In this document: piece after piece, positions 9,041 through 17,819 of the stretch
Numbering within the stretch: the first letter of the stretch is position 1
Layout of the letters: each line of letters begins with the position of its first letter
NCBI RefSeq assembly: GCF_036802865.1
Contig: NZ_DAIRVK010000001.1
Span: 682,001-746,000, forward strand
Direction of reading: 5' to 3'
From: Sulfurospirillum sp036802865
GTDB taxonomy: Bacteria > Campylobacterota > Campylobacteria > Campylobacterales > Sulfurospirillaceae
DNA length: 64,000 nucleotides
Program-made: the position numbers and the translations under genes
Notes under the pieces: generated by a model
Database searches by the model: none
Seen by the model: the letters and a program-made list of their open reading frames with translations, nothing else
Told to the model about the DNA's origin: nothing

Positions 9041-10191
9041 TATTTTGCCTCTTCGTTGATTACTTTATCTACTTTGACAGGCGCACCGGCTTTAATTCTG
9101 AAGAAGTTATTGACAACAACAGTATCGCCTTCTTTGAGTCCGTTTTCGATAACGTAGTCATTTTCACTTGCTTCGCCGACTTTAACAGGTTTTACAACCG
9201 CTTTGCCATCTTCGACAACAAAGACAACGGTTCCAAGAGGATTTTGAAGCACGGCTTTTTGAGGTACTTTAATGACGTTATTGCGTGTAAGACCTACAAG
9301 ATTGATTTTCACAAATTGGTTTGGAAGCAGTTCTTTGCCTTCATTTTTGAACGTAGCTCTTGCTTTCAGTGAGCCTGTTTTGGCATTGAGTGAACTGTCT
9401 AAGAAGTCAACTACGCCGATCTCTTTAAACTTTGCATCGCCGATTTGCAAAGAGGCTTTGAGTTTGCCCTCGGTTGGATTTGACCATTTACCATTTTTGA
9501 TGTTGTACTTTTGTTTCATGACATCAATATCAGGAATGGAGAACTCGACATGCAAAGGGTTAATTTGTGTAATATCGACCAGTGCAGTTCCATCGGTTAC
9601 GAGAGCACCCACATCGACCATTTTCAGTCCTGTCATACCGCTCATTGTTGCTTTAATAGTCGTACGATCAAGGTTGATTGTGGCACTTTGTAAAGAAGCT
9701 TTCGCACTCGCTAAAGAAGCTTTGGCTCCTTCGAATGCCCAGTATGCGGTATCTCTTTCTTGTTCACTTGAAGCACCTGATTCAAAAAGTGATTTGATAC
9801 GCTCCCAATCTTTCCCTGCTTTTTGCATTTGAACATCCAACGCATTGACATTGGCTTTTGCAAGGTTTACAGCTGCTTCATACGTGTCTGGCTCAATTTT
9901 ATAAAGCACATCACCCTCTTTAACAAAATCACCTTCGCTAAAGAATTTTTTCATCAAAATTCCATTGGCTCTGGCTTTGATCGTGACGCTTTGAGCGCTG
10001 ATGGTTTTACCTGGATATTGTAGGCTTAATGCCTCTTCTTTTGCCGAAGTAATTTTATACACATCAACTGCTGGGGCAGGTGCATTAGTCGTGGCTGGGG
10101 CAGGTTGCTTTTTCGCTTCTTCCGCATAGCTTTGTGTTCCAAGCGCAAGGCATGTGACTAAAAGAAAAATCTTCTTGTTGAGTAAAAACAT
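9040..10191 (-). CDS. RND efflux periplasmic adaptor (AcrA/CmeA family)
   Basis: A 383-residue membrane fusion protein. A signal peptide (about 1-23, ending SYA-EE) precedes a Pro/Ala-rich linker. A lipoyl/barrel-sandwich half with SVTIKARANGILMKKFF follows near 67, then an alpha-helical hairpin (about 110-175) and beta-barrel and membrane-proximal domains. It bridges the pump and the outer-membrane factor. There is no lipobox Cys at the cleavage site, so it is probably a soluble periplasmic adaptor. It is the first gene of the operon and is transcribed away from the PAS gene. An AAGGA site precedes the ATG. Confidence 0.93.
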   Translation of the reverse strand: MFLLNKKIFLLVTCLALGTQSYAEEAKKQPAPATTNAPAPAVDVYKITSAKEEALSLQYPGKTISAQSVTIKARANGILMKKFFSEGDFVKEGDVLYKIEPDTYEAAVNLAKANVNALDVQMQKAGKDWERIKSLFESGASSEQERDTAYWAFEGAKASLASAKASLQSATINLDRTTIKATMSGMTGLKMVDVGALVTDGTALVDITQINPLHVEFSIPDIDVMKQKYNIKNGKWSNPTEGKLKASLQIGDAKFKEIGVVDFLDSSLNAKTGSLKARATFKNEGKELLPNQFVKINLVGLTRNNVIKVPQKAVLQNPLGTVVFVVEDGKAVVKPVKVGEASENDYVIENGLKEGDTVVVNNFFRIKAGAPVKVDKVINEEAK

Positions 10192-10210
10192 CAGGATTCC
10201 TTAGTAATAT

Positions 10211-10266
10211 TTGGTATTGAGTAAATTGTAACATATTGGTGTTAATAATACCTAAATGGTGTTATA
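10211..10266. promoter_or_regulatory. Divergent regulatory region with putative operator
   Basis: The RND operon and the PAS/MCP genes are divergent here. GGTGTTAATAATACC (10238-10252) is an inverted repeat with one mismatch between 7-bp arms. GGTrTT elements recur at 10213, 10238 and 10258. On the minus strand TACAAT (10225-10230) could be the -10 of the efflux operon, so the palindrome would overlap the promoter as a repressor site would. No regulator gene is adjacent. Confidence 0.45.
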
Positions 10267-10341
10267 TGAATGAAAGCTTTAATAACTTTTAAATCTAACA
10301 AAACTTATAATCGAGCTAAAGATGAGTTTAAGGATATACAA

Positions 10342-10737
10342 ATGCAAACCTTAGGTGATGAAATTTTACTGGATGACACCTCTTTACTGGTTTCTGAAAC
10401 GGATGCAAAAGGCATCATCGTTTATGCCGATGAAACCTTTGTTAAATTCTCTGAGTACCCGCTGGAAGAGTTAATTGGTAAACCGCATAATATGATTCGC
10501 CATCCAGATATGCCCAAAGCCGCGTTTAAAGAGCTTTGGTCCACTGTGAAGTCAGGAAATGTCTGGCAAGGGTTTGTCAAAAATCGTACGAAAAAAGGAA
10601 GATTTTATTGGGTTTATGCAACGGTTTTTCCTTTTGGAAAAGACCATTATCTCTCCGTTCGCAAAATTGCGAGTCGCGATGAGGTTGAAAAATACTCAAA
10701 ACTTTATAATACGATGCGTGCAAGTGAGGGAAAATAG
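10342..10737 (+). CDS. PAS-domain protein, Aer/CetB-like energy-taxis sensor
   Basis: About 131 residues, consisting of one Aer-type PAS domain. Visible motifs are TDAKGIIVYADETFVKFS, IGKPHNMIRHPDMPKAAF and WVYATVFPF. This class binds FAD and senses redox state in Aer and CetB. I chose ATG 10342 because AAGGA lies 7 nt upstream; the ATG at 10270 has no good site and adds a basic 24-residue stretch. There is no transducer or membrane part. The stop is followed directly by the ATG of a chemoreceptor, so the two are co-translated and probably work together, as in the split CetA/CetB receptor of Campylobacter. Ligand and partner are inferred. Confidence 0.8.
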   Translation: MQTLGDEILLDDTSLLVSETDAKGIIVYADETFVKFSEYPLEELIGKPHNMIRHPDMPKAAFKELWSTVKSGNVWQGFVKNRTKKGRFYWVYATVFPFGKDHYLSVRKIASRDEVEKYSKLYNTMRASEGK

Positions 10738-12441
10738 ATGAGAGCATTAACCATTCAATTTAAAGTTACCATGTTGCTTGTTGTCTCTTTAGTATTGACA
10801 GCATTAGTCTCAACATTGGTGGTTGTTTTTTTAATGAAAAATGATGCTACTGAGCGTTTAGAAGGTATACGTGCTGTCATGACACGTGAAAAAGTCGAAG
10901 CACTCTCCGATAAAGTTAAGATTGCGCATCATGTGGTCAACTCATTTTATGAAGCGTTGCAAAATGATCCCAATATGAGTGATCCTGAAGTAATTAAAAT
11001 GTACCAAGAAAAAGCAAAAACAGCGATTAAAAAGCTTCGTTTTGGCGAAGATGGTTACTTTTGGATTAATGACTTTACCCCTAAAATGGTTATGCATCCT
11101 ATCAAGTCATCCCTAGATGGTGCTAATTTGAGTCAGTCTAAAGACCCCAAAGGGAAGTTTTTATTTAATGAAATGGTGGATGTTGCTACTAAAAATGGTA
11201 AGGGTGTGGTTCATTATATGTGGGAAAAACCAGGTTTTGACACACCACAAGCAAAAATCTCTTTTGTAGAGGCTTTTAAACCGTGGGGATGGATTATCGG
11301 AACAGGTGTGTATGCGGATGATATTGATACGTTGGTTGCTAAAGAGAAGCAAAAATTAGATGATGCCCTTTTAGATTTGATACTTCGCAATAGCATTATT
11401 CTTTTGGTTGTTGTAACACTTTTCTCTTTGATTTCACGTTATCTCAGTCAAAAACTCATCGGTCGAAGAATGACAGAGTTAAAGCGTTATGTGGAAGACT
11501 TTGGGCTTTATGTCACCAATAAAAAGAACTTAATTGATGAACATTTGGATGACCATGAAAACGATGAAATAGGCTCAACCGTGAGTGTGATTGATAAAAC
11601 GTTTAAAGACTATGAAAAGCTACGTTTGGATGATATTCGTGTGGTGGGCGAAGTGCTCATCATTTGTTCTAAAATGTCCAACGGATATATGAACAATAAA
11701 ACATCTTATGTTTCATCAAACTTTCTAACCAATCGTCTTTCATATGAAATCGATGCGATGATTGCAAAAGTCAATGAAGTGATGCAAGCAACACTCTCAT
11801 CACTGAAAAATTTTCAAAGCGGTGATTTTAGCAAGCCCATTACGATCTCAACCAGTGGAGAGCTTAAAGAGTTGGTTGAAGGTGTCAATGCACTTGGCAG
11901 TTCTCTGTCGCAAATGATTGCTGAAAATGCAGAACAGAGTGCGAAGATCAATGAGAGTTCGCAAAAGCTTGCAAATTCTGTTGCGACAATCAAAAATGAG
12001 CCACTCAGTGATCTAAACCGTATTGTCAAGAAAACGACCACATCGATGCAAGAGATGGGCTCAATTCAACAGCATTTAGCCGATACACTCAATACACTGA
12101 CTCAAAATGCCAAAGAGGCACACGATATTTTAAATATGATCGGTGATATTGCAGATCAGACGAATTTACTAGCACTAAACGCAGCCATAGAAGCAGCGCG
12201 TGCAGGTGATCATGGACGTGGGTTTGCTGTCGTTGCTGATAATATTCGCGAACTTGCGGATAAAACTAACCATTCTCTAACACAAATTCAAGCGACTATT
12301 GGTGTCATTGTTGGCGGCATCGTTGATAGCTCAGCAAAAATGAGTACAAACGCAAAAGAGATGAACACCTTAACCAGCGATGTCGAAGAGATTCAAGAAA
12401 AGACAAACGATATACTCTCCATTATGAGCAAACTAGGCTAA
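10738..12441 (+). CDS. Methyl-accepting chemotaxis protein with periplasmic Cache domain
   Basis: A 567-residue chemoreceptor. Transmembrane helix 1 (about 10-33) is followed by an sCache-type sensor (about 40-200) with DGYFWINDFTPKMVMHP near 102 and WGWIIGTGVY near 183. Helix 2 spans about 215-233. A long linker without a clear HAMP leads to the signalling hairpin, with its tip IADQTNLLALNAAIEAARAG near 480 and RGFAVVADNIRELADKT after it. This sensor family typically binds small carboxylates. The protein ends soon after the hairpin and has no CheR-docking pentapeptide. It forms a pair with the upstream PAS protein, unlike CetA, which lacks a periplasmic sensor. Confidence 0.9.
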   Translation: MRALTIQFKVTMLLVVSLVLTALVSTLVVVFLMKNDATERLEGIRAVMTREKVEALSDKVKIAHHVVNSFYEALQNDPNMSDPEVIKMYQEKAKTAIKKLRFGEDGYFWINDFTPKMVMHPIKSSLDGANLSQSKDPKGKFLFNEMVDVATKNGKGVVHYMWEKPGFDTPQAKISFVEAFKPWGWIIGTGVYADDIDTLVAKEKQKLDDALLDLILRNSIILLVVVTLFSLISRYLSQKLIGRRMTELKRYVEDFGLYVTNKKNLIDEHLDDHENDEIGSTVSVIDKTFKDYEKLRLDDIRVVGEVLIICSKMSNGYMNNKTSYVSSNFLTNRLSYEIDAMIAKVNEVMQATLSSLKNFQSGDFSKPITISTSGELKELVEGVNALGSSLSQMIAENAEQSAKINESSQKLANSVATIKNEPLSDLNRIVKKTTTSMQEMGSIQQHLADTLNTLTQNAKEAHDILNMIGDIADQTNLLALNAAIEAARAGDHGRGFAVVADNIRELADKTNHSLTQIQATIGVIVGGIVDSSAKMSTNAKEMNTLTSDVEEIQEKTNDILSIMSKLG

Positions 12442-12448
12442 TACAGAC

Positions 12449-12482
12449 GTTACATGTAAAAATGAATTTTTTTACATGTAAC
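12449..12482 (+). terminator. Terminator-like hairpin after the chemoreceptor gene
   Basis: A 14-bp perfect stem (12449-12462 with 12469-12482) starts 8 nt after the MCP stop. Each arm contains the palindrome TTACATGTAA, so the element carries two copies of that core. A T-rich stretch occurs inside the stem and after it. Confidence 0.6.
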
Positions 12483-12544
12483 CCTTCATTTTTTGGCGTA
12501 CTTCCCGATATAACTTTGGGGCAAATGAAATGAAGGAGATGGAT

Positions 12545-13042
12545 ATGAGTACCATCAACACATCGTACACCAATCAAGTTCTGGTAGACCAAAATCAAAA
12601 TACCTCTAGTACGAATACTACGACATTATCGAATCAATCAAAAGATGAGAGTGTCGCAACAACTTCGAGCATACCTGTCGATAGCGTTGAAATTTCAGAT
12701 GAAGCCAAAGCCTTAGCTGCGACATCATCGACTTCCAGTTCGGGAGAGAGTTCAACAACGAAAAATGGGTCCAGTAGTAGCACAAAAAGCGGGGGCGCAA
12801 GTGCAGCTTCAGGAGCCAGTAGTTCCTCATCATCCAGTAGCAGTGCAACGATAGATGCACAGGTCAAAGCACTTGAAAAGAAAATTGCTGCTCTTGAAAA
12901 AGAGATCTTGGCTGAGCAAAAAACAGCTAAAAATGATGAAGAAAGTGCAAAAGATATTCAAATGAAAGAAGCAATGCTCGCTACATATGAAGCGCAGCTT
13001 GCAGAACTCGAAAAACAAGCTGCGGAATCAGCTTCAGCCTAA
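12545..13042 (+). CDS. Hypothetical Ser/Thr-rich protein with C-terminal coiled coil
   Basis: About 165 residues; I do not recognise a named family. The N-terminal half is polar and low-complexity, and a Ser-run region lies around 70-105. It carries the phrase PVDSVEISDEAKALA near 45, which resembles short motifs in several uncharacterised Campylobacterota and flagellum-associated small proteins. From about 108 to 165 there is a heptad-rich coiled coil (repeats of KALEKKIAALEKEI type). There is no signal peptide or membrane helix. AAGGAG lies 7 nt before ATG 12545, which decides the start over the ATG at 12530. The gene is monocistronic, bounded by hairpins on both sides. Confidence 0.7.
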   Translation: MSTINTSYTNQVLVDQNQNTSSTNTTTLSNQSKDESVATTSSIPVDSVEISDEAKALAATSSTSSSGESSTTKNGSSSSTKSGGASAASGASSSSSSSSSATIDAQVKALEKKIAALEKEILAEQKTAKNDEESAKDIQMKEAMLATYEAQLAELEKQAAESASA

Positions 13043-13063
13043 AAATCCCTGTTTGGCTTGGGT

Positions 13064-13100
13064 AAAAGCTTTACATGTAGCCATGACATGTAAAGCTTTT
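13064..13100 (+). terminator. Terminator hairpin
   Basis: A 15-bp perfect stem (13064-13078 with 13086-13100) has a 7-nt loop. The arms read AAAAGCTTTACATGT and its complement, so a TTTT run closes the structure. It lies 21 nt after the stop of the Ser-rich gene. Confidence 0.75.
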
Positions 13101-13169
13101 AAGGCACTACTTACACCCTCTTAAGCGCTATTTTGCTACACTCTCAAAAACTAATAATGATGAGAACCT

Positions 13170-16100
13170 ATGAGCGATACAACCTATACCCATTTACATT
13201 TACATACCGAATACTCTCTCTTGGATGGTGCCAATAAAATAGGCAAATTAGCCAAAAAACTTAAATCCCAAGGCGTGACATCCGTTGCTATAACCGATCA
13301 CGGTAATATGTTTGGCGCGATTGATTTTTACAAAACGATGCGTAAAGAGGGCATCAAGCCTATAATCGGTATGGAAGCGTACATTCATAACCAAGATGAC
13401 ATCGGTGATAAAACCACAAAACAACGTTTTCACCTCTGTTTGTATGCTAAAAATGAAATCGGTTATAAAAACTTGATGTACCTCTCTTCGATGAGTTATA
13501 TTAAAGGTTTTTACTACTATCCGCGTATTAACAAGCAGATTTTAAAAGAGCATTCAGAAGGGCTTATCTGCTCAGGTGCATGTCTGCAAGGTGAAGTCAA
13601 CTGGCATCTCAATCTTAACAACAAACGCAACGTTCAATTTGGTGCACGTGGTTATGAAAGAGCTAAAGAGATAGCCCTTGAATACAAAGAGATTTTTGGC
13701 GAAGATTTTTACCTCGAGATTATGCGTCATGGTATTACCGATCAGCATTTTATTGATGACGATATTTTAAAAGTTGCGAAAGAGACAAACATTAAAATCA
13801 TTGCAACCAATGACACCCATTACCTAGAACAAGACAATGCCGAAGCGCACGAGGCATTTATGTGTATTGCAATGAATAAAGAGTTTGATGACCCTAACCG
13901 TTTGCGTCACTCTGTCCATGAGTTTTATGTAAAATCTCCTGCCGCGATGAGCGACCTTTTTGCGGACATTCCTGAAGCCATTTCCAATACGCAAGAGATC
14001 GTTGAGAAGTGTAATTTGGAGATCAAACTGGGTGATCCTACGCCTCCAAAATTTAAGTTTATGAAAGAGTATGCCGCCAAAGAAGGGCTTAGTTTTGAGA
14101 GCGATGATGACTTTTTTGCGTATCACTGTCGCAAAGGACTTGAAAAACGTCTTGTGCATGTGGATGAAGCGAAACATGAAGAGTATAAAGCGAGACTTGA
14201 ACGTGAGATTAAAATTATTTGCGATATGAAATTTCCTGGCTACATGCTGATCGTTTGGGATTTTATTCGTGAAGCAAAAGACAGAGGTGTTCCTGTAGGT
14301 CCGGGACGGGGTTCGGCGGCAGGTAGTTTGGTTGCGTATTCACTTTTTATTACCGACATTGACCCAATGCCCTACAACCTGCTCTTTGAGAGGTTTTTGA
14401 ATCCTGAACGTATTAGTATGCCCGATATCGATATTGACTTTTGTCAAAGCAGACGTGGCGAAATTATCGACTATGTGGTGGAAAAATACGGTCGCTATAA
14501 TGTGGCTCAGGTTATTACCTTTGGTAAGCTTTTGGCAAAGGGAGTTATTCGCGATGTGGCGCGTGTTTTGGCTATTCCTTACGCAGAGGCCGATGCTATG
14601 GCGAAACTCATCCCTGACGAGCTTGGTATTACGCTTAATGGCATTGGGGTTGAGGGCGAAGAGGGGTATAAAGGTGGTGCATACCAAAAAGAGCCAAAAC
14701 TTCGTGAACTCATCGAAAGTAGCCCTAAAATGCAGCGTGTGTGGAAGTTTGCACTTGCTCTTGAAGGACTGAATCGAAACTCAGGAATGCATGCGGCAGG
14801 TGTGGTTATCAGTGATGAAGAGTTGTGGCATAAAACACCACTTTATCAGCCTTCCGGTGAAGACCATTTGGTCACACAGTATTCACTCAATTACCTTGAA
14901 GATGTTGATCTCATTAAGTTTGACTTCTTGGGTCTGAAGACCCTTACGGTGATTGACAATGCACTCAAACTCATTAAACTTCGCTATAAAAAAGAGATTG
15001 ACTTTACGACGATTGATATGAATGACCCTAAAGTGTATGAGTTGATTCAAAGTGGCGATACAGTAGGGCTTTTCCAGATTGAATCCAGCGGTATGCAATC
15101 ACTCAATGAGCGTCTCAAACCAACCAGCTTTGAAGATCTTATTGCGGTCTTGGCGTTGTACCGTCCAGGTCCGATGGAATCAGGCATGCTCGATGACTTT
15201 ATCGACCGAAAAAACGGTAGAAAAGAGATCAGCTACTTCTTTGATGAATTTACAGAGCCCCTTCGCCCGATCTTAGAGCCAACCTATGGGGTTATTGTTT
15301 ATCAAGAACAGGTTATGCAGATCGTTCAGTCCATCGGTGGTTTTAGCCTTGGCGAAGCGGATTTGATTCGTCGTGCGATGGGTAAGAAAAAGATCGACTA
15401 TATGAAGCAAAAAGCCGAAGAGTTCGCACAAGGTGCCGTCAATCAAGGGCTGGATAGATCACATGCGATTGAGCTTTTTGGTTTAATTGAAAAGTTTGCG
15501 GGATACGGTTTTAACAAATCACACTCCGCGGCATATGCCATGGTTACGTTTGAGACGGCGTATCTTAAATGCTATTATCCCCAAGAGTTTATGGCGGCGT
15601 TACTTACTTCAGAGCAGGACAATACCGATAAAATTGTAAAGTACATTGATGAGGTGAAACGCTTAGGGCTTAAACTTTTACCACCAAGCATTCAGCACAG
15701 TTTGATCGAATTTAGTGCCATTACGGATAGCGATGGCGAAGAAGCAATCCTTTTTGGAATGGGCGCTATCAAAGGTGTGGGTAATGCTGCGATTAGCAAA
15801 ATATTAGAGGCAAGAGCAGATGCTCCGTTTGCCGATATGAGTGATTTTATTTCACGCATTGACAGCTCTAAAGTGAATAAAAAAGTACTTGAATCCTTCA
15901 TAAAATCGGGTAGTTTTGATGACTTTGGACATACCAGACGAGCTCTTTTAGAAAATATTGATACGATCATTGATGCGAGTGCTGAATGCAGTCGTGCTAA
16001 AAAAATGGCAGAGTATTCGCTCTTTGGCGATATGGCTGAGATGACGACGGTGCAAGTAAGTATCGAAAATATCCCAGAATTTGATAACAAACGAATGCTA

Positions 16101-16715
16101 GAACTTGAAAAAGAGACCATTGGTTTTTACATTTCAGGTCATCCTCTTGATGCGTTTAGAGCGGAAATTGATGAGATGAATTACACCCTTTCCAGCGAAC
16201 GTGATCAGATTGAAGATGGAAGTAAAGCCCTATTTATAGGCAAAGTTGAGGGTATTACTGAAAAGATAAGTAAAAAAGGCAACAAGTTTGGCATCATCTC
16301 TTTGATGGATTTTCATGGTTCAATGGAATTGACTGTTTTTGAAAAACAACTCGAAGCGCTTTCTCGAATGGATATTGAAAAACCGCTCTGTTTTAAAGTA
16401 GAAGTCACCAATGATGGTCAAAATGCGAAGATTCGCGTTATGAAAATCATGGAGCTAAATGAGGCTAAAAAAGAGAAAATTGAGACCAAAGTCATTGAAG
16501 TACCCTTGGATCCAAAAGTGCTTTTGATTGATCTGTGTGATGACACTACAAAGCTCGAACTCTTGTATCAGTTAGTGCGCCAAAGCTCAGGTCGCAGACC
16601 ATTGCATCTTATCATTACCTCAAAATTGCAAGATGTTGTGATTGAAACAGGTTTTGGTGTCGATGATAGTTTTGATGAAAAAATCACACAATTAGAGTAT
16701 GTAAAGGTTGTCTAG
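13170..16715 (+). CDS. dnaE: DNA polymerase III subunit alpha
   Basis: A 1181-residue replicative polymerase of DnaE type. The N-terminal PHP domain begins with HLHTEYSLLDG and DHGNMFGAIDFY. The polymerase core has GPGRGSAAGSLVAY near 380 and the catalytic Asp pair in PDIDIDF near 418. YRPGPMESGM and GYGFNKSHSAAYA follow in the fingers region. A helix-hairpin-helix and an OB-fold (IGKVEGITEKISKKGNKFG near 1027) complete the C-terminus. It synthesises the chromosome as the core catalytic subunit of the holoenzyme. It stands alone, with terminators on both sides. Confidence 0.97.
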   Translation: MSDTTYTHLHLHTEYSLLDGANKIGKLAKKLKSQGVTSVAITDHGNMFGAIDFYKTMRKEGIKPIIGMEAYIHNQDDIGDKTTKQRFHLCLYAKNEIGYKNLMYLSSMSYIKGFYYYPRINKQILKEHSEGLICSGACLQGEVNWHLNLNNKRNVQFGARGYERAKEIALEYKEIFGEDFYLEIMRHGITDQHFIDDDILKVAKETNIKIIATNDTHYLEQDNAEAHEAFMCIAMNKEFDDPNRLRHSVHEFYVKSPAAMSDLFADIPEAISNTQEIVEKCNLEIKLGDPTPPKFKFMKEYAAKEGLSFESDDDFFAYHCRKGLEKRLVHVDEAKHEEYKARLEREIKIICDMKFPGYMLIVWDFIREAKDRGVPVGPGRGSAAGSLVAYSLFITDIDPMPYNLLFERFLNPERISMPDIDIDFCQSRRGEIIDYVVEKYGRYNVAQVITFGKLLAKGVIRDVARVLAIPYAEADAMAKLIPDELGITLNGIGVEGEEGYKGGAYQKEPKLRELIESSPKMQRVWKFALALEGLNRNSGMHAAGVVISDEELWHKTPLYQPSGEDHLVTQYSLNYLEDVDLIKFDFLGLKTLTVIDNALKLIKLRYKKEIDFTTIDMNDPKVYELIQSGDTVGLFQIESSGMQSLNERLKPTSFEDLIAVLALYRPGPMESGMLDDFIDRKNGRKEISYFFDEFTEPLRPILEPTYGVIVYQEQVMQIVQSIGGFSLGEADLIRRAMGKKKIDYMKQKAEEFAQGAVNQGLDRSHAIELFGLIEKFAGYGFNKSHSAAYAMVTFETAYLKCYYPQEFMAALLTSEQDNTDKIVKYIDEVKRLGLKLLPPSIQHSLIEFSAITDSDGEEAILFGMGAIKGVGNAAISKILEARADAPFADMSDFISRIDSSKVNKKVLESFIKSGSFDDFGHTRRALLENIDTIIDASAECSRAKKMAEYSLFGDMAEMTTVQVSIENIPEFDNKRMLELEKETIGFYISGHPLDAFRAEIDEMNYTLSSERDQIEDGSKALFIGKVEGITEKISKKGNKFGIISLMDFHGSMELTVFEKQLEALSRMDIEKPLCFKVEVTNDGQNAKIRVMKIMELNEAKKEKIETKVIEVPLDPKVLLIDLCDDTTKLELLYQLVRQSSGRRPLHLIITSKLQDVVIETGFGVDDSFDEKITQLEYVKVV

Positions 16716-16728
16716 CCTTTACATACTC
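16695..16728. terminator. Bidirectional terminator between dnaE and flgS
   Basis: A 13-bp perfect stem (16695-16707 with 16716-16728) contains the dnaE stop codon in its 8-nt loop. ATGTTTTATTTT follows on the plus strand. It lies between two convergent genes and should serve both. Confidence 0.75.
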
Positions 16729-16733
16729 ATGTT

Positions 16734-17750
16734 TTATTTTGGAATTCTAATTTCAAAGCCTTTGGGGTCTTCCAGTAGATTGATTTTGCCATTGTGAGCT
16801 TGAATGATTTGTAAAGAAAGAGCCAAGCCTAAACCATTTCCTTTGGTTTTGGTTGTTTTAAAAGGCTCAAAAAGTATATTTTTATTTTCAATAGGTTTTC
16901 CATCATCTTTAACATGTAGGATGACACATTCAGTGTCTTCTACAAAAGAAATGCTGACATTGCCACTCTCTTTTTCGCACTCTTCAATCGCATCAATCGC
17001 ATTAAAAATAAAGTTTTGAAGTACTAAATTGAGAAGTTCAAAATCAGCTTTGATCTCGACATGTGGTAAGTCAAAATGATAGGCAACATCTTTGGTGTAA
17101 GAGTAGTGTGAAATGGCCTGTTCGCACTCTTTAATCAGACGATCAACGTAGAAAAAGCTTGGATTGATTTGCACACTTTTCGTAAAGAGAAGGGTCGCTT
17201 TAATAATGCGTTCCACGCGCCAAATCGCTTTTTTGATCTCTGTAACAAGAGGTTTAACACTAGGATCTACTTTTTTGAGAAGCGTTGATGCAAGCAGTGA
17301 AACCGAACCTATTGGATTTCGGATTTCGTGCGAGAGATGTGCGGCAACTTGCCCCATAGAAACAAGGCGCTCTTGGCGTTTTCCTTCTGTAATGTCGGTA
17401 GCTGTAATGATTTTTTTATCACTTTTAGTGACGCTCTTAATCAGGTAAGATCGCCCTTCAAAATCAATTTCATTTGCTTCATCCAGCGATAAACCTTCCA
17501 AAATAGCACCCATTTTTTTGGCTTCGCTGTTTTGTAAAAAGATGGCACCATCCTCATCAAAAACCCATAACGCATTGGGTTGCACTTCGATAATTTGACG
17601 AATAAAATCTTGCAAAGAGGAATAAGATTCATTTAGCTTTTTGTACTCATCTTCAATAACATAGGTTTGGTTGATAAGATCTTCCAACCCTTGTTTAAAG
17701 AGCTCTTTTTCTTTGGCACTAAGGCTGTTGAGCAAATTTTCATCAATCAT
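16734..17750 (-). CDS. flgS: FlgS, cytoplasmic sensor histidine kinase for flagellar genes
   Basis: A 338-residue soluble histidine kinase that resembles Campylobacter and Helicobacter FlgS along its length. An N-terminal coiled coil (about 1-50) and PAS-like region (VQPNALWVFDEDGAIFLQN near 57) precede the dimerisation and His box HLSHEIRNPIGSVSLL near 138. The ATPase domain has the N box NFIFNAIDAIEE near 247 and G boxes (DDGKP, TKGNGLGLALSL). FlgS phosphorylates FlgR to activate sigma-54-dependent flagellar rod, hook and basal-body genes. There is no membrane segment. Its partner FlgR is not in the window. It diverges from the aminotransferase gene. Confidence 0.88.
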   Translation of the reverse strand: MIDENLLNSLSAKEKELFKQGLEDLINQTYVIEDEYKKLNESYSSLQDFIRQIIEVQPNALWVFDEDGAIFLQNSEAKKMGAILEGLSLDEANEIDFEGRSYLIKSVTKSDKKIITATDITEGKRQERLVSMGQVAAHLSHEIRNPIGSVSLLASTLLKKVDPSVKPLVTEIKKAIWRVERIIKATLLFTKSVQINPSFFYVDRLIKECEQAISHYSYTKDVAYHFDLPHVEIKADFELLNLVLQNFIFNAIDAIEECEKESGNVSISFVEDTECVILHVKDDGKPIENKNILFEPFKTTKTKGNGLGLALSLQIIQAHNGKINLLEDPKGFEIRIPK

Positions 17751-17785
17751 TTTTGATTCCTATCATCGCTTTAAAGGTTTATAAA

Positions 17786-17798
17786 GGGTATAATACCC
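17786..17798. promoter_or_regulatory. Palindromic -10 element in the flgS/aminotransferase divergent region
   Basis: GGGTATAATACCC is a palindrome with one central unpaired base. It contains TATAAT (17789-17794) on the plus strand and TATTAT on the minus strand, so it could be the -10 box for both divergent genes. The plus-strand GTG start lies about 25 nt downstream. Confidence 0.5.
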
Positions 17799-17819
17799 GA
17801 AAATTTTTGGATAAAAGTC

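Noticed and set aside
12600..12860. Serine-run DNA as a tandem repeat or CRISPR-like array
   Set aside because: It is irregular TCA/AGT-rich coding sequence without a fixed repeat unit or spacers.
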